DNA of 64,000 bases from Chamaecrista fasciculata (lineage: Eukaryota > Streptophyta > Magnoliopsida > Fabales > Fabaceae). The notes beneath the pieces were generated by a model. It worked only from the letters and a program-made list of their open reading frames with translations. It was not told the origin of the DNA and ran no database searches. The DNA lies in the NCBI GenBank assembly GCA_003254925.1, contig QANZ01055664.1, forward strand, positions 76,457 to 140,456, given 5' to 3'. Positions 13,764-25,806 of this stretch are shown piece after piece. The position numbers were made by a program, and so were the translations under genes. How positions within the stretch are numbered: position 1 is the first letter of the stretch; each line of letters begins with the position of its first letter.

Positions 13764-15492
13764 CTGCTTTTTATAGTGTTATAATTTATGATAATACTTA
13801 CATGACCAGAGGAATATATGCAAAACCCACTTGTACATTCTGGTACATTTTAGTTTAGGTATTAAATTGAAAAAGGCAATAATATAATAATATACGATCA
13901 TTTTAAAATACAACAATTTTCAAACAAAACACTGTCCACTTTCTTTTAATTAATCATCTTGTACCTTATTTCTGTTGATTGAAGTTAAACTGATAATAAG
14001 ATCTATGTTGAAATATATACTAACTCGAAAATGAATCATCTAGAATTTCTTTCTTTATATTTCTTGTAGAGTATGAGAGAAAAGAAGAGAAAAAAAGAAA
14101 AAGAAAGAGAAAATGTAAATCTTATATATTTTTATTTCATGAAATTCATAGAGAAAGAAATGTAGAGGATTCAATCCCGTCCTAACTCATGAATCAAGTA
14201 TTCAACAATAATGGTTCATTCTCAAATACTTACATCCAAAAAAGGTTGAGATGTGGCTAAAGCTCATCCATAAATAATAATAATAATAATAATTTGTTCC
14301 GCAGTTTCATGGAAAATAAATTAACAACCTTTAAAAATTAAAGCTTCTGCTTAAGATAAATTTTGGTGCAGAATTAACAATTACACTCTTGAAGATTCTG
14401 ATCCTTAAGATGATCAAGCTCATCAAGAGTGATTTATTTATTTTTTCTATTATGTTGTCTCATGAAAATTAAACTAGGACTGTTTTTTTCTGAGGCGAAT
14501 CTACAATTTCTTGTCATCTTCAACGGTAGCAATCTTAAAATTATTAAATAATTTTAAGAGATCATGCATCTTCCTCAAATTCTTCAGGGCTCAACCATAA
14601 TTTCTTCATCAACGTGTATCTTAGTTTGGTTGGCTATGATTTGACCCTAAGATGAATCACGACAAATGTTAGTCTTGAATATTGAATTAAAATTTGGACT
14701 TCATTTGGAAAGTGAATTTGGTTTAACTTCACCCACACTATATATTAATATATACTTATTAGTTGCTGAGATGTCTGATTGTCTAGCCAAATTTCTTTTA
14801 TTGTTTTTTAAACCAACCCTTCAAGTTGTAATATATTTAAGAAACAGAAATTTACAACTTGTTGTACTACTGTACAATGATATACAACTATACAAGTCAT
14901 GAATTAATTAATTAACTCGTGATAATATTATGATGTTTCTTCGCCAAAAAAAAAATTATCATGTTTCTAATTTCAAGTTGATAATATTTATTGTATATGT
15001 TTTATATTTTAAACTATCTGTACTATATCATCACTCGATATCAAATGTTGCGAATAAAAATTTGTCTTTTATCAAATAATTTTGCTATGTGTATTCTGCT
15101 ATATATATATATTCTTGGTACATGTTAGCTATATGTGGAAGACATCTCTAAAATTCTTAAAAAAAAATAGAAAAATGTAATAGTGAGAAGAACTTCCTGA
15201 GTGGAGATAATTATATTGAAAATGTCATTGTTCTACTATGAAATATTTAATTGTACTCAATTGGAAAAAAATGGCAGAGTAATAATCAAGAAAAATACTA
15301 AGAAGAAACAAATCAAAGAAATATTTTTGGATGAGATTCAATCAAAGGTAAAGGTAATTTTAAGATAAAGAAACAAATCAAAGTGATCCAGTACGTACCA
15401 CATTAAAAGTGATTCAACACATTTATATTGTGATTCAACAATGGTTCTTTCTTAAAGTGGCTAATTTTATTGAATGAACAACCTCCTACGAA
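13764..15492. other. AT-rich intergenic region with no recognised gene
   Basis: Mostly AT-rich with a short (ATA)n run near 14274-14292 and scattered poly-A tracts. An open frame at 14666-14902 (+) has no recognisable domain, no flanking signals and AT-driven composition, so I do not call it a gene. The 3' UTR of the resistance gene probably lies at the right edge. Confidence 0.5.
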
Positions 15493-15726
15493 TCAAAGTT
15501 TCTGCTTGCGATAAATTCGTTGGAGCAATAATGTTTTCCACCATTTAGCTTCACAGGATGACCATTTATAGTTCACCTTTTCTAATTCTTGCTTTGCCAT
15601 CATTGTATCTTCCTCAATTTGAGATCTGTCTTCCTTTGTAGCCTCGTAATCGTCAAGAAATCCTATGGTTTCCCACACACTCTTCTCTTTTTCCGATAGC
15701 TTGATCTTACATTCTTGAATTTGTTT
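15493..15726 (-). pseudogene. Coding tail of the NLR beyond an in-frame stop
   Basis: Directly after the TAG at 15729-15727 the same frame stays open for about 78 codons and continues the coiled-coil character (KIKLSEKEKSVWETIGF, then EEDTMMAKQELEKVNYKW). The reading frame is identical on both sides of the TAG. I infer that the stop is a point mutation in a longer ancestral coiled-coil exon, or that translation now ends at the TAG. Confidence 0.6.
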
Positions 15727-18700
15727 CTATTTGCTATTTAGCTCAGCCTGCAACCTAGAGATATCCTCTGTCAATTCTTGCATTGATTTCTTAATCTCGT
15801 GAATTTCAGATACAAGAGTCAATGCTGCCTCTTTTTGCATAGGAAGTTCTTTATCAATACACTTCTCCTTTTCTTCAAGCTTGGTGAATGTGTCTATGGA
15901 AGCAAGCCTAGCAGATGCTTGCTTGAAGGAAGATAAAATGCTTGAGATTTCTTGATGGATAGTATCTACTTTTGCTTTAAGCTTGTGCCAAGGAGCTTCT
16001 CCATCTTCAGGATAATGGCTTGACAAGAAGTTGAGAGCATTCTCGAGTCGAAGACTGTTTTCTTCTGAGCTTGCTACCTCACTCACATTCATCTTCAATA
16101 AGACTTGTACCTCGGAGAAGGCTTTTGCCACCTTGTCGCCATCTTTAAGAGCAGAAATTTCAGAAAAGTAAGGCATGTGGCCCCTTATGTCAGCACCTTC
16201 CTCAACTATTTGGAATAATCTGATGAGATCATCATCTGCAAATTGAGTGTTTATTTGGCCTACTTCATTTTTTTCAGTGTAAGTCTTGATTTCGTTGACC
16301 ATGAGACGGCCCTGAAGTGAATTAGAATTAGAAATGTAGTTAGTTATTATATGTTTAATCCTAATACTTGAAAGAAATAAATTAACAAAAATAGAAACTG
16401 GCTATGAAAATTTCCTCCTTGATCTAGTTGCATATATACATTCTAATACGAGTTCTTAGTTTGGGATAATAAATTGGAAGGACAATAATATGATAAATTT
16501 CAAATGAGGAGGACTTCACACTTTCTTCAATTCTTCATGAACCATTATTGTGTTTATGATAACTGATAAGATGTATGCTGAAATAAATCCTAAATTCTCT
16601 AAAAGGAAGCAGATTATGTCGTATTTCTATGCTTCGTTTTTAAAGATTTTTCTAGTTTGACATTGTGCATTCTGTTCATTTTCTTGAGTGTTTCTCTGGT
16701 TTAATCTAGCACCAAGAAATTTTAAAGAAAAAATGTATGAGCCAGGTACATTCAAGAGATCTAAAAGCACCAAATTAGAAAAAATAATATAATAAAGAAA
16801 ACAATCAGTAAAAATGTCAATGGTGCCAACATCAATGGAGAGAAAATGCTATAAGAGAATCATAGTAATACTCTTACCAGTGGAGAGGTATCCTCTGACA
16901 AACTTACGACTTCACTGGATGCCGAATCCTTCATTTCAACAAATTTTGGTGGGATAGCCAAAGCAGTTTTGTTTGATCTTGCTTTAGAAAAATGTTCTTT
17001 ATTAGGTTCTTTAACTTCTTGAGTATTATCAGCAAATGCTTCTGTATCACCCATTGATTCTTTTTCGCAGAACTCCTAAGACAAGTAATGAATAAGCAAC
17101 AAGATATATGATATATTCAAAGCTAAAACCAATGCAACAAAACTACATTGGTAGAAGTTAATGGGTCTAGGTAGGCAATCACTGGTTCTAAATGAGTTGA
17201 TGAAGTTGCTTTGTGATATTTCTCTAATAAAGGACCTTCTCCTTCACTTGATTCATTTTTCTGCACAACAAAGAATCTTTTGTAGTTAGACCTTTCTATG
17301 ATACTGAAATCATTAAAATACAATCTTGTTATGTTATGAACAGCTTGTGAATAATAAGAATTGTTATCAAGTCTTGCCTCTGTTATTGCTTGTTCCATTA
17401 CGATCTTTTCATTCTCAACTTCTTTTCTGACCAACCATTCCTACACAAACAAGAATATGCGAAACCTCCCTTAAGTTACAATAGAATTCAAATTCATTGA
17501 TAAACATCTCCATGTATTAATTCCAACGCTTCTTGATCATCCATTGCATGGAACTCCTAAGTAAGCAATAGGAGATATGCTTATAGAAAAAATAATACTA
17601 TTAATTTGCAAGATGAAAGAAAGTAGTGTGATGGAATGAGAAAACACGCATACTCGTAGAGTGCTTTATTCAGCTTAGAGAATAACAGAAAAATAACATA
17701 AAGAAAGCAAAGTATTAACTGAAGGTAACAAACTAACAGCTCAACTTCAGCTAATTGCAGTTAAATCAATAAACAACAATTGGTCAGCTAAGCTGACCAT
17801 GGTTAGTCACATGATACTAGTCAAAAATTACAACAAACCTACCTTGGTAGAAATTAATGGGCTCGGATGCAAGGTCTCTGGTTCTAACTGAGGTGATGAA
17901 ATTGCTTTGATTTCTTTCTCTGATGGAGTAGTACCTTCTCCAACACTTGTATCAATATCCTGCACAAGAAGAATGATATGTGAGTTGGATTTTTCTATGA
18001 CACTAAAAGCATTAGACTACAATCTTATGTAGAATTAAAAAATATAGCCCAAAAGTAATGCTGGAAACTATAAACAAACCAGTAGAGATCCCAAGATTAA
18101 CCTATACTAGCATTACAATATACAGAGTTCAAATAGAAAATAATAAAATTTGAAAATGAACAAAAAGGTGTCAGTTTTTTATGTGTGTAACAGCAACAGA
18201 AAACAAAAGGAAAAACAAGGGAAAAACCTAGGTGTTTATGGGCTGAATAACTTCACTACATAAAACTGTTAGAATACAAAGTTAAGTACATAAAACAAGT
18301 CTCTGGAAAAAACAAAAAGAAAGGATAACTGAACAAATAAAAAAAACTACGCCATAAAACTGTCTTGGTAACTACATAATGCTGAAATTTAAAAGCCCAC
18401 TGAATACAAAATAATAAAACAAAAAATACACAATAACACAACATTATCTAAGGCATATATATTCTAACAAAAGGAATAATAATAAGTCTCAATAACAATT
18501 AGTAAAAGTAGCAGCAGTAAATGGAAAGACCAATGGAGGGTAAATGCTACAAAAGCATAACAAAACTAATTTACCAGTGTAGAGGTGTCATCTAATGAAG
18601 TAACAATTTGTGCATTATTGAATGGATTGTCAATTCTTCTTGGAGATTCGTTGATGTCCGTGATTTCTACATATGCTTCTTCTTCACTCATTGATTTGTT

Positions 18701-21700
18701 TTCATGGAGCTCCTAAGCCAAGTAATGAATAATTAAGTAACAAGAGACATATTCATAGCTAAAATGAATGCAACATTATAAAGCCTACCTTGGTAGATGT
18801 TGAAGGGCCTGAATATGCAATCTCTATGTTTGAATGAGTTGATGAAGTTGGTTTGTTTTCTTTCTCTGATGAGGGACCTTTTCCAACATTTACTTCAATA
18901 TTCTGCACAACAGAGAATGCCATGCAATAAGTTGGAGTTTTAGTAACACTGAAGCATTAGAATACAAATTTAGTAGAATGATAACATTTTGTGAATCATT
19001 AGGATGCATATCAGGTGTTGATTTTGTGGGTGCTTGTTGATCCATTGTGGTTGATTGATTTAGTTCATTGTTGGCTTGTTCATCATCCGATGTATCTTAT
19101 ATGAACATGAAAGTTTGAAATAATTGTTACAATGAACTAGATAAATGGGACAAAGGTCAACAAAGGGGGCTGGTTATTGAATTTCATACCACATCTAACA
19201 TAGAATATGCAACCAAAAAAAAAAGCATAAGTTTAATAAATTTAGCATAATTTTTTTCTGTATTAGAAAAGAACGATGATCTTACACTTGAAAATTCACT
19301 TTCTGAAGGAACAAAAGATCGTTCCGGTGATGTGTTGCTTTGTTCTGAATGGATGGTTTGATCACTTGCCATCTCAATTTCCTGAGTCTGCTGTCTCCTC
19401 TGTTTTCTCTGTCATATGATATAAAAAAAAAATAGATAAAGTGACTTAAAGCCATCAATATAGTTATATAATTAATCTTAAACCCTCTTCTATAGAAGAA
19501 ATAAGTTACTAGATAATTTAAATTCATTAATAGATAAATTGATTTAAAAGCCTTCAGTAAGCTTAATAAATCTTTTAACCCTCTGCCATCTCCTTTATTT
19601 TGAACAATGTAACATAGTATAGATTGATTGGTACTAACCTGCCACACCAATGTAGCTGTGGAAATTAGATAGATTTCATGACATGGAATCTCTACACCAC
19701 ATGGGACCATTTCAAAATTGTCAATTCCATGGAAGATGCTATCAAGGCTTGGCAGATCTATAAGTTGTATAGTTGATATGTTTGGAAACACATCCTTCAG
19801 CACTTTTGTGTCACCTTGATTGCATCCAAATGTGGAGATATGGAAAAGGCATTTCAAACTCTTGCACCCCCTGACATCAATGTATTTTAACTCTGGGAAA
19901 CATTTTTCACTCAAGGGATGAGGATTTAAATGAGTCTCTTCAATTATCTGCACTAACTCCTCGCAATTGAGTACTTCTAGCTTCATTAACACTGGCAGGC
20001 TTTGCAAAATAGATGCAGACAAGATAAATCTCAATTTGTTGCATCGTTCTATCTTCAGGTGGTAAAGTTTTTCAAAGTTCAGATTACTTAAGGGTCCCAA
20101 AAATATATGACTTAAACTGGGTAAATTTATGAGTCTCATTTTTTTTAAACTTGAGGCCACGGATCCTTCTATTTGCAGTCCTTCGAGATCATAAATTATA
20201 TCTATTTTGATGTTTGACAATTCAAGTTCAGACAAAGTTTTCGGCCACTTGTCTATTGCCTGTGCCACAAAAAAATTCTATATATTAGGTCTCAAATAAA
20301 ATTCAAATATAGTTTTAATTACATTGATCTAAATCACATAGTTCTAAGTAATCAATTATTACTTGTTAAGTGAGAATAATATATTATGATAAGACCAGAA
20401 GAACAAGTTGGAAAGAAGGTTATATACCTTTCTGATTGTGTGATCTTGTCTTTCAATAGAAAGATTTGGACATTCTTTTAGTAAAACTCTATCCAGAGAT
20501 GATGTAGTCAGATGATAGTTTTCAAAGCAAATGCTGACCATCTTTGGTAAATATTGAAGGGATAGAAGTTTTAGAGCAAGAAGGTTAATCTCTCGGATTC
20601 TTGTGAGATACATTATCTTCACAATAGCATTTTCCAAACACATATCTCAACTCAGGAGCTTTAGAGACTATGAGATCTTCCAAGTGTTCAAAGTTCCCAA
20701 CATGAGAAGCTGGAAACAAAAATTCCAGAAGGTCACAACTCTTAACTTCAACTTGCCTTAGGTATGGAAAGATAGAGCTGTAACTCGTGTGATCATGACC
20801 ATCTCCATCATCTATTACTATGCTCTTCAATCCATGGCATTCCACCACTTTCAAGTCTTCCAACAATGACATTGATGAGGCAAGTGATAGTGTGAACAAT
20901 GATGTTAATTCGGAGCAACCAGTGATCTCTATCTTTGTCATGTAGAGTGGATTTAATGGCCTCTTGAAAAGACACTGAGCTACATTGAAGATCCATTCTG
21001 TCTTTGGTGTCTGTATTCAATAGAAATTTAAACTCATTTTTCAATAAATGCCAACAATATATATGTATCAAATTGATGTTATATGGATATACCTGTGAGG
21101 TAGTGTGGGGAGTCAGAGTGGCCTCCGAAATAGAAGGGTCGTTGTCTATACTTGCATCACTTGATTTTGGAATAAAACAACAAATAGAAGCCCATGAGAA
21201 AGTGTAACTTGGACTGTGATCTGTTGTTACCTTCAAAACCTCTCTTGATTCTTGCACAATAGAAGACCTTGGACGATAACATTCCGGGTATATGTTGACG
21301 AACTTTGGAACTTGAGTAATACTCACTGTTTTCAGTGAAGGAAGCATGATGTTTTTTTCCTTTTGATGTGAACCCTTCTCATCTGTGTATGGGCCAAATA
21401 TGCATTTCAGCTTTTCACAACAAGAGACGCTCACATCTTCTAGCTGTAGAGTGTCTTCAGCAAAACAGATTGGGAATAGATATTCTAATTTGTCACATTT
21501 CTCAACATCAAGGATTTTCAATTTTGAGAGATTCCTTTGATTAGGATTAGGATAACTAAAATTTTCATCTCCTGATCCCTCACCGATCATTACTATGTAT
21601 TTCAGTTCATTACAGGAGTATATTTTCAAAGTTTCCAACTGCTTTAGACTTTGAATCGTGGAGGGGTCAAAAAGAGATGTCAATGAACATCGGATTAGTA

Positions 21701-24239
21701 TTATGGACTTGAGTTTACCCAGGTCTAGCTCGTCCTTCAATAATGTCCCTGCTAGTTTTGTACAGTCATGCAACTCTAGTTTCTTTAGTTGCTTGAGAAA
21801 GTCAAGAGGCAAAGGACCACAGCATAATTCTCTCACATTCTCCATATCAAAAAGTTCAAGTTCAACTAACTTAGAGAAGAAGAAGATAGTCACACCAGGT
21901 TGAAAATTCTGTGTACTAATTAGGCACTCTATCTCAGACCATCTACTCAAATGAAGCCTAATTAAGTCTTTCATGCCTTCATCTTCCTCACCAACAAAGT
22001 CAGGGATAATATTTCTCCATTTGTTTTCATGACAACCGTATAACTCAAGAACATGTGCTCTTGCTGCCAACGATTTAATTTCTTCTTCAGATAAGATTTT
22101 ATCATCAAAGTGTGCTATAAAACATCTTGATATTGATTCATCCAAATCTTCAAAAAATTCTGTTGTCAGAGAAAAATAACTTTCAGCCTTTAGACGATAC
22201 CTTTCCAGATTAAGAGTTCCAATGCAATATTGACGTTCATCTTTTTCTTCTCTGTCAACTCCATAAATACGATTGCCATCAAAATACAATTCTTCCAAAT
22301 GCGAGCATCTCTCTATCACTTTGAAAGGATTACCCCCTATTCTACATTTTTTGATGTCCAACAATGTCAACTTCTCTAGTCCACTAATTGCATCAGGCAA
22401 TTCATCCATTGAACAGTCAACAATTTCAAGAGTCTCAAGAAGTTTTAGGTTCACCATAAAAGATATGTCTCCTAACACCCATCCTGACAGGATCAAAGTT
22501 CTAAGATTTATTAAGGACCGAAATGATTGCTTCAATGATGAATGCATTGAGTTCCAATTGATTGTAGAGAATGAAATAAAAACTCTAAGCTTCGACATGC
22601 CTTCAAATGGTACATCTGGAACTTCCTCATTATTCGCTTTCGCTGCACTAATCCATACTAACAGAAACTCCAGATCACTAACTCCAGATACAAAATGATT
22701 GGGGAAGCCACCACTGTTCCAAGATGCATATTGAATACTCTCCATCAAAGTTGTCTTAGAATCCATGACCATTTGAATCTTTGTGTTTGCTCGCCTTATA
22801 GCCACATCCCGAACCAAGTCATGCAACTTTACATGCTCTCTTCTAGCTTTCAACAACAAAGAAGAATCTTTGAGTTTACTCTCAAGTTTAAGAATATGAC
22901 TTCTTGCTACCTTGTACTTCATCACTTCTCCACCGAAGCCCAAACCTATGGAAATTCTCCTTAGTAATTCTAGAGGTATCTCATAATCTTCTGGAAACAA
23001 AGAGCACACAAAGAGGATATGCTCAGCTTTGTTGTCATTTAGATTATCAAAGCTTACTTCTAAAGATTTATAAGCTTTTGTCAAATCCTCATTCTCATCC
23101 TGCAGCATCGGGTCAAATGCTTGCAACCTTGTTAAAGCAGCCTCCCAATCTCTTAGAGGCTTAAAATTCAGTGATCCTGCAATAGTTACAATTGCAATTG
23201 GTAATCTTCCACATTCCTCAATAATCTGCAATGCTACATCTTTAAAATCACCAGTACAATCTTCCCCGCTTTTACCAGAATGAAATAGAAAAAGATCAAG
23301 TGCATCATTCGGAGATAAGCTCTCTAATTGAATCGTCTTTTGGCATCTCATTTGCGTACAAACTCCAAGATCACGAGTGGTAAGCAAAACAGTGCAGTGT
23401 CCTTTTTGATGACTCCCTAGTGGAATCCCAATGGCTTGCAAATTGAGCTCCTTATCCCAAACATCATCGAGTATTATCAGCAACTTCCCTTCATTATTAC
23501 TTATTCTGGTCCATAGTTGCTCTGCGTGACTTGATTTATTTTCTCCACTTAATGGCAAACCAAGGTGTCGTGCAATTTCAGCACAAATAGTGGCTACATC
23601 AACAGGTCGATTGGAATTTGACGCACAAGTGAAGATCACTTTATCAAACACCTTAGAATCTTCAACCTCTTTCCCTATTTGTATCGCCATTGTGGTTTTC
23701 CCTGCTCCTCCCATCCCTTGCAATCCAATCATACAATGATCTGTGTTTTTGAGTGCCTCCTTAAGCTCTTCATATTTCAACTTTCTACTCTCGAACTGTA
23801 TAAAATCTTGTGAATGGTGGAACTTCAATCCAGGAGATCCAGCAGACCGTGCAACCTGAGGGAAGCTACTATTGTTTATCAGAATTTCAATCTTCTGCGC
23901 CTTCCCTTCCAAATCCTTGGCTCGCCGATTTTTCCAAATGCAGTTTGTACACATACCAAAAAACCATTTCTGTTTCCTTTTGGGATCTTCTTGTATGAGA
24001 GAATTAGCTTCATTTTGCCAATGCTGGACATCAGGATTAATCAGATTCTCATTTTTTTTTATGGCTTCTTGTATATCCAAGTTTACAGTATCTCGTTTCG
24101 CTTCGAGTCTTGTCTTTTTGTCTTGAAAGTCATCCACATAACGATGGAAACAACATAAATAATGAGCTTCCTTGATTGCTTTATCTACCAGTCTTTCTAC
24201 ACATTTGGTTGCAACACCGATGCCAATCTCCTCTGCCAT
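15727..24239 (-). CDS. CC-NBS-LRR resistance protein with long C-terminal extension; frameshifted
   Basis: Exons I can support: 24239-21093, 21010-20428, 20259-19639, 19408-19286, 18902-18789, 18712-18575, 17959-17843, 17260-17147, 17075-16878, 16311-15727, nearly all phase 0. An additional exon may lie near 19.0-19.1 kb or 17.43 kb. The first exon encodes a coiled-coil N-terminus (MAEEIGIGV), then P-loop GMGGAGKTT (residues 175-183), kinase-2 KLLIILDDVW (252-261), RNBS-B CTVLLTTRD, GRLPIAI (344-350), an LHD version of MHD (472-474) and many LRRs. Such proteins are intracellular immune receptors; the Trp after DDV fits the CNL class. The exon 21010-20428 is 583 bases and changes frame between 20643 and 20588, one base too many. 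Without that base the protein would be about 1,900 residues. An alternative upstream ATG at 24296 is less likely than MAEE. Confidence 0.82.
17147..18902 (-). repeat. Tandemly duplicated exon pair in the NLR 3' part
   Basis: Exon type A is 38-39 codons, present at 18902-18789, 17959-17843 and 17260-17147. All copies share a pattern of acidic start, GEGP-like centre, KATSSTH or similar, and an ST-K/N end. Exon type B starts E(L/F)(H/C)E and ends D(D/E)TS(T/P)L; it occurs at 18712-18575 (46 codons) and 17075-16878 (66 codons), with a decayed copy starting at 17556. Intron sequence after each type A acceptor is also similar (ctgcacaa-aga-aatg followed by related bases). All copies are phase 0, so they can be added or skipped without breaking the frame. 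Confidence 0.72.
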
Positions 24240-24700
24240 CTGATTATATAAGAGACTAGGATTAGAGACTATCCCAATATGCATACACAAGCACACATAG
24301 AAGAAATAAACACCTTCAATTCTTCAAAGCTCAGAGTTGAGGATTTAATAGCTACTGCATGGAAAGCATATATAATAGTGAAACCATGCATCATCAGAAA
24401 GGAAGCTAGCTAAATAGCTAATGCTAGCTGCTACTACTGCTCACATATCTAAACTCTTAGTTTTGTTACATTTTATAAAAACTCTGAAGCTAAAATACTA
24501 ATAGACAGTAAACTCAAAAGGAGAATCCAAACAAAAAGAAAAAATAGAGAACATAACTTGGAGTTAGTTTTAATTTCATTTTAAATACAACTAATGTTTA
24601 CACATATATCTTTGAGAACAAGAAATACAAGAGAACATAACTTAGAGAACAAGAAATGATATTCACATATATCTTGTTTTCTTATATGTAGTCTCATTCT
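24240..24700. other. NLR upstream region
   Basis: AT-rich sequence between the MAEE start codon of the resistance gene and the start of the duplicated PPR segment. It should hold the NLR promoter and 5' UTR. I see no gene or repeat with clear ends. Confidence 0.5.
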
Positions 24701-25806
24701 TTTCCATCCTCATAAGGTAAGAGTTTTTTAAATACTGATGTACATATCCCTTTTATCAATCACTGTTTTCAAATGAAAACCAAAAGCCCCATTTTTGACG
24801 ACTCAATACTACAAAAGTCTAGAAAGATGTCACAGTCTTCAAACCCTAATTCAAGTTCATGCTCTTATGATATCAATTGGTCTTTCTTTTCACACATACC
24901 CTCAATTCTCTAAGCTTTCTTTAAGCTATGCTCTCAACATCTTCAAAAATATCCCAATTTACCCAACCATCTTCCTCTTTAACACTCATTTTTTTCTCTC
25001 ACCAATCATCATTATAGTGGCCACGGCTTAAGTGCAATTTTGGTCCCCTAACTTTTGCAAAGGTCTCAATTTGGTCCCCTAACTTTTTTTGTTGCAATTT
25101 TGGTCCCTTAACTTTCGCAAAGGTCTCAATTTGGTCCCCTAACTTTTTTTGTTGCAATTTTAGTCCCTTAACTTTCGCAAAGGTCTCAATTTGGTCCCCT
25201 AACTTTCGCAAAGGTCTCAATTTAGTCCCCTAACTTTTTTTGTTGCAATTTTGGTCTCCTAACTCTTGAAAACGTTTCACTATTGGTCCCAAGTGCACTT
25301 CCAAGTCATGAAAACCTCTCTGCATAATGGTCCTTTTTTAATCCACTTCACCCATATTTGTCACATCATCAGCCAACTCAGCCTGCCAAATCGGCACTAA
25401 CGGCAGATAATGGATGGAAAAAGTGCACTTGGGACCAACAGTGAGACGCTTTCAAAAGTTAGGGGACCAAATTGAGACCTTTACGAAAGTTAAGGGACCA
25501 AAATTGCAACAAAAAAAGTTAGGGGACCAAATTGAGCCCTTTGCGAAAGTTAGGGGACCAAAATTGCAACAAAAAAAGTTAGAGGACCAAATTGAGACCT
25601 TTGCGAAAGTTAAGAGACCAAAATTGCACTTAAGCCTAGTGGCCACTATACCCATATACCATTCTCACTTTTGACTTTATAACCAAATCCTCACACGCCA
25701 CAGTAAGGCCTAAAACCTAATAGCTTCACTTTTCCATCCCCTTTTGAAGGCTTGTGTTAGCCTCTAGCCCTAGCCTCTCTGCTTAATTACTATGCTAAAT
25801 GTGGGG
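24700..25806 (+). pseudogene. Broken partial copy of the neighbouring PPR gene
   Basis: From the region before the start codon (catcctcataaggtaagag) to 'ttaattactatgctaaatgtggg' this segment aligns with 28212-28813 of the intact PPR-DYW gene. The copy keeps an ATG at 24773 but has an extra base soon after it (caaaagtctagaaag against caaattttagaaag), a deletion around the RSRLLLQ codons, a further deletion of roughly 100 bp near 25740-25770 and no sequence beyond residue ~165. A 612-bp foldback element also splits it. It lies on the same strand as its parent, about 3.5 kb upstream, so it came from a local tandem duplication. It cannot encode a PPR protein. Confidence 0.85.
25025..25636. mobile_element. 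Foldback DNA transposon with 10-bp target duplication
   Basis: The element begins ggcttaagtgcaattttggt and ends with the reverse complement. It is flanked on both sides by the perfect 10-bp direct repeat tagtggccac (25015-25024 and 25637-25646). The intact paralogue at 28.57 kb carries a single related empty site (ataatggccataatacc). Each arm is about 240 bp, built from near-60-bp tandem units combining 'ggtcccctaactttcgcaaag' and 'gttgcaattttggtccc'. The centre (about 25290-25435) is unique and non-coding. A 9-11 bp target duplication points to a Mutator-like superfamily; no transposase is present. Confidence 0.88.

Noticed and set aside
19000-19110. Possible extra NLR exon (TSDDEQANNELNQSTTMDQQ)
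   Set aside because: The protein composition fits the extension, but I found no acceptor/donor pair in the needed phase, so it is mentioned without being included.
22273-23164. Long plus-strand frames opposite the NLR exon
   Set aside because: They are antisense shadows of the NB-ARC/LRR coding sequence, which has full motif support on the minus strand.
24240-24296. Upstream ATG extending the NLR by 19 residues
   Set aside because: MCLCMHIGIV has no family match, while MAEEIGIGV is a typical CNL start.
25025-25636. Possible CRISPR-like or satellite array
   Set aside because: The repeats are inverted between the two halves, spacers are not unique, and the whole is bounded by a 10-bp target duplication in a plant nuclear genome: a foldback transposon.
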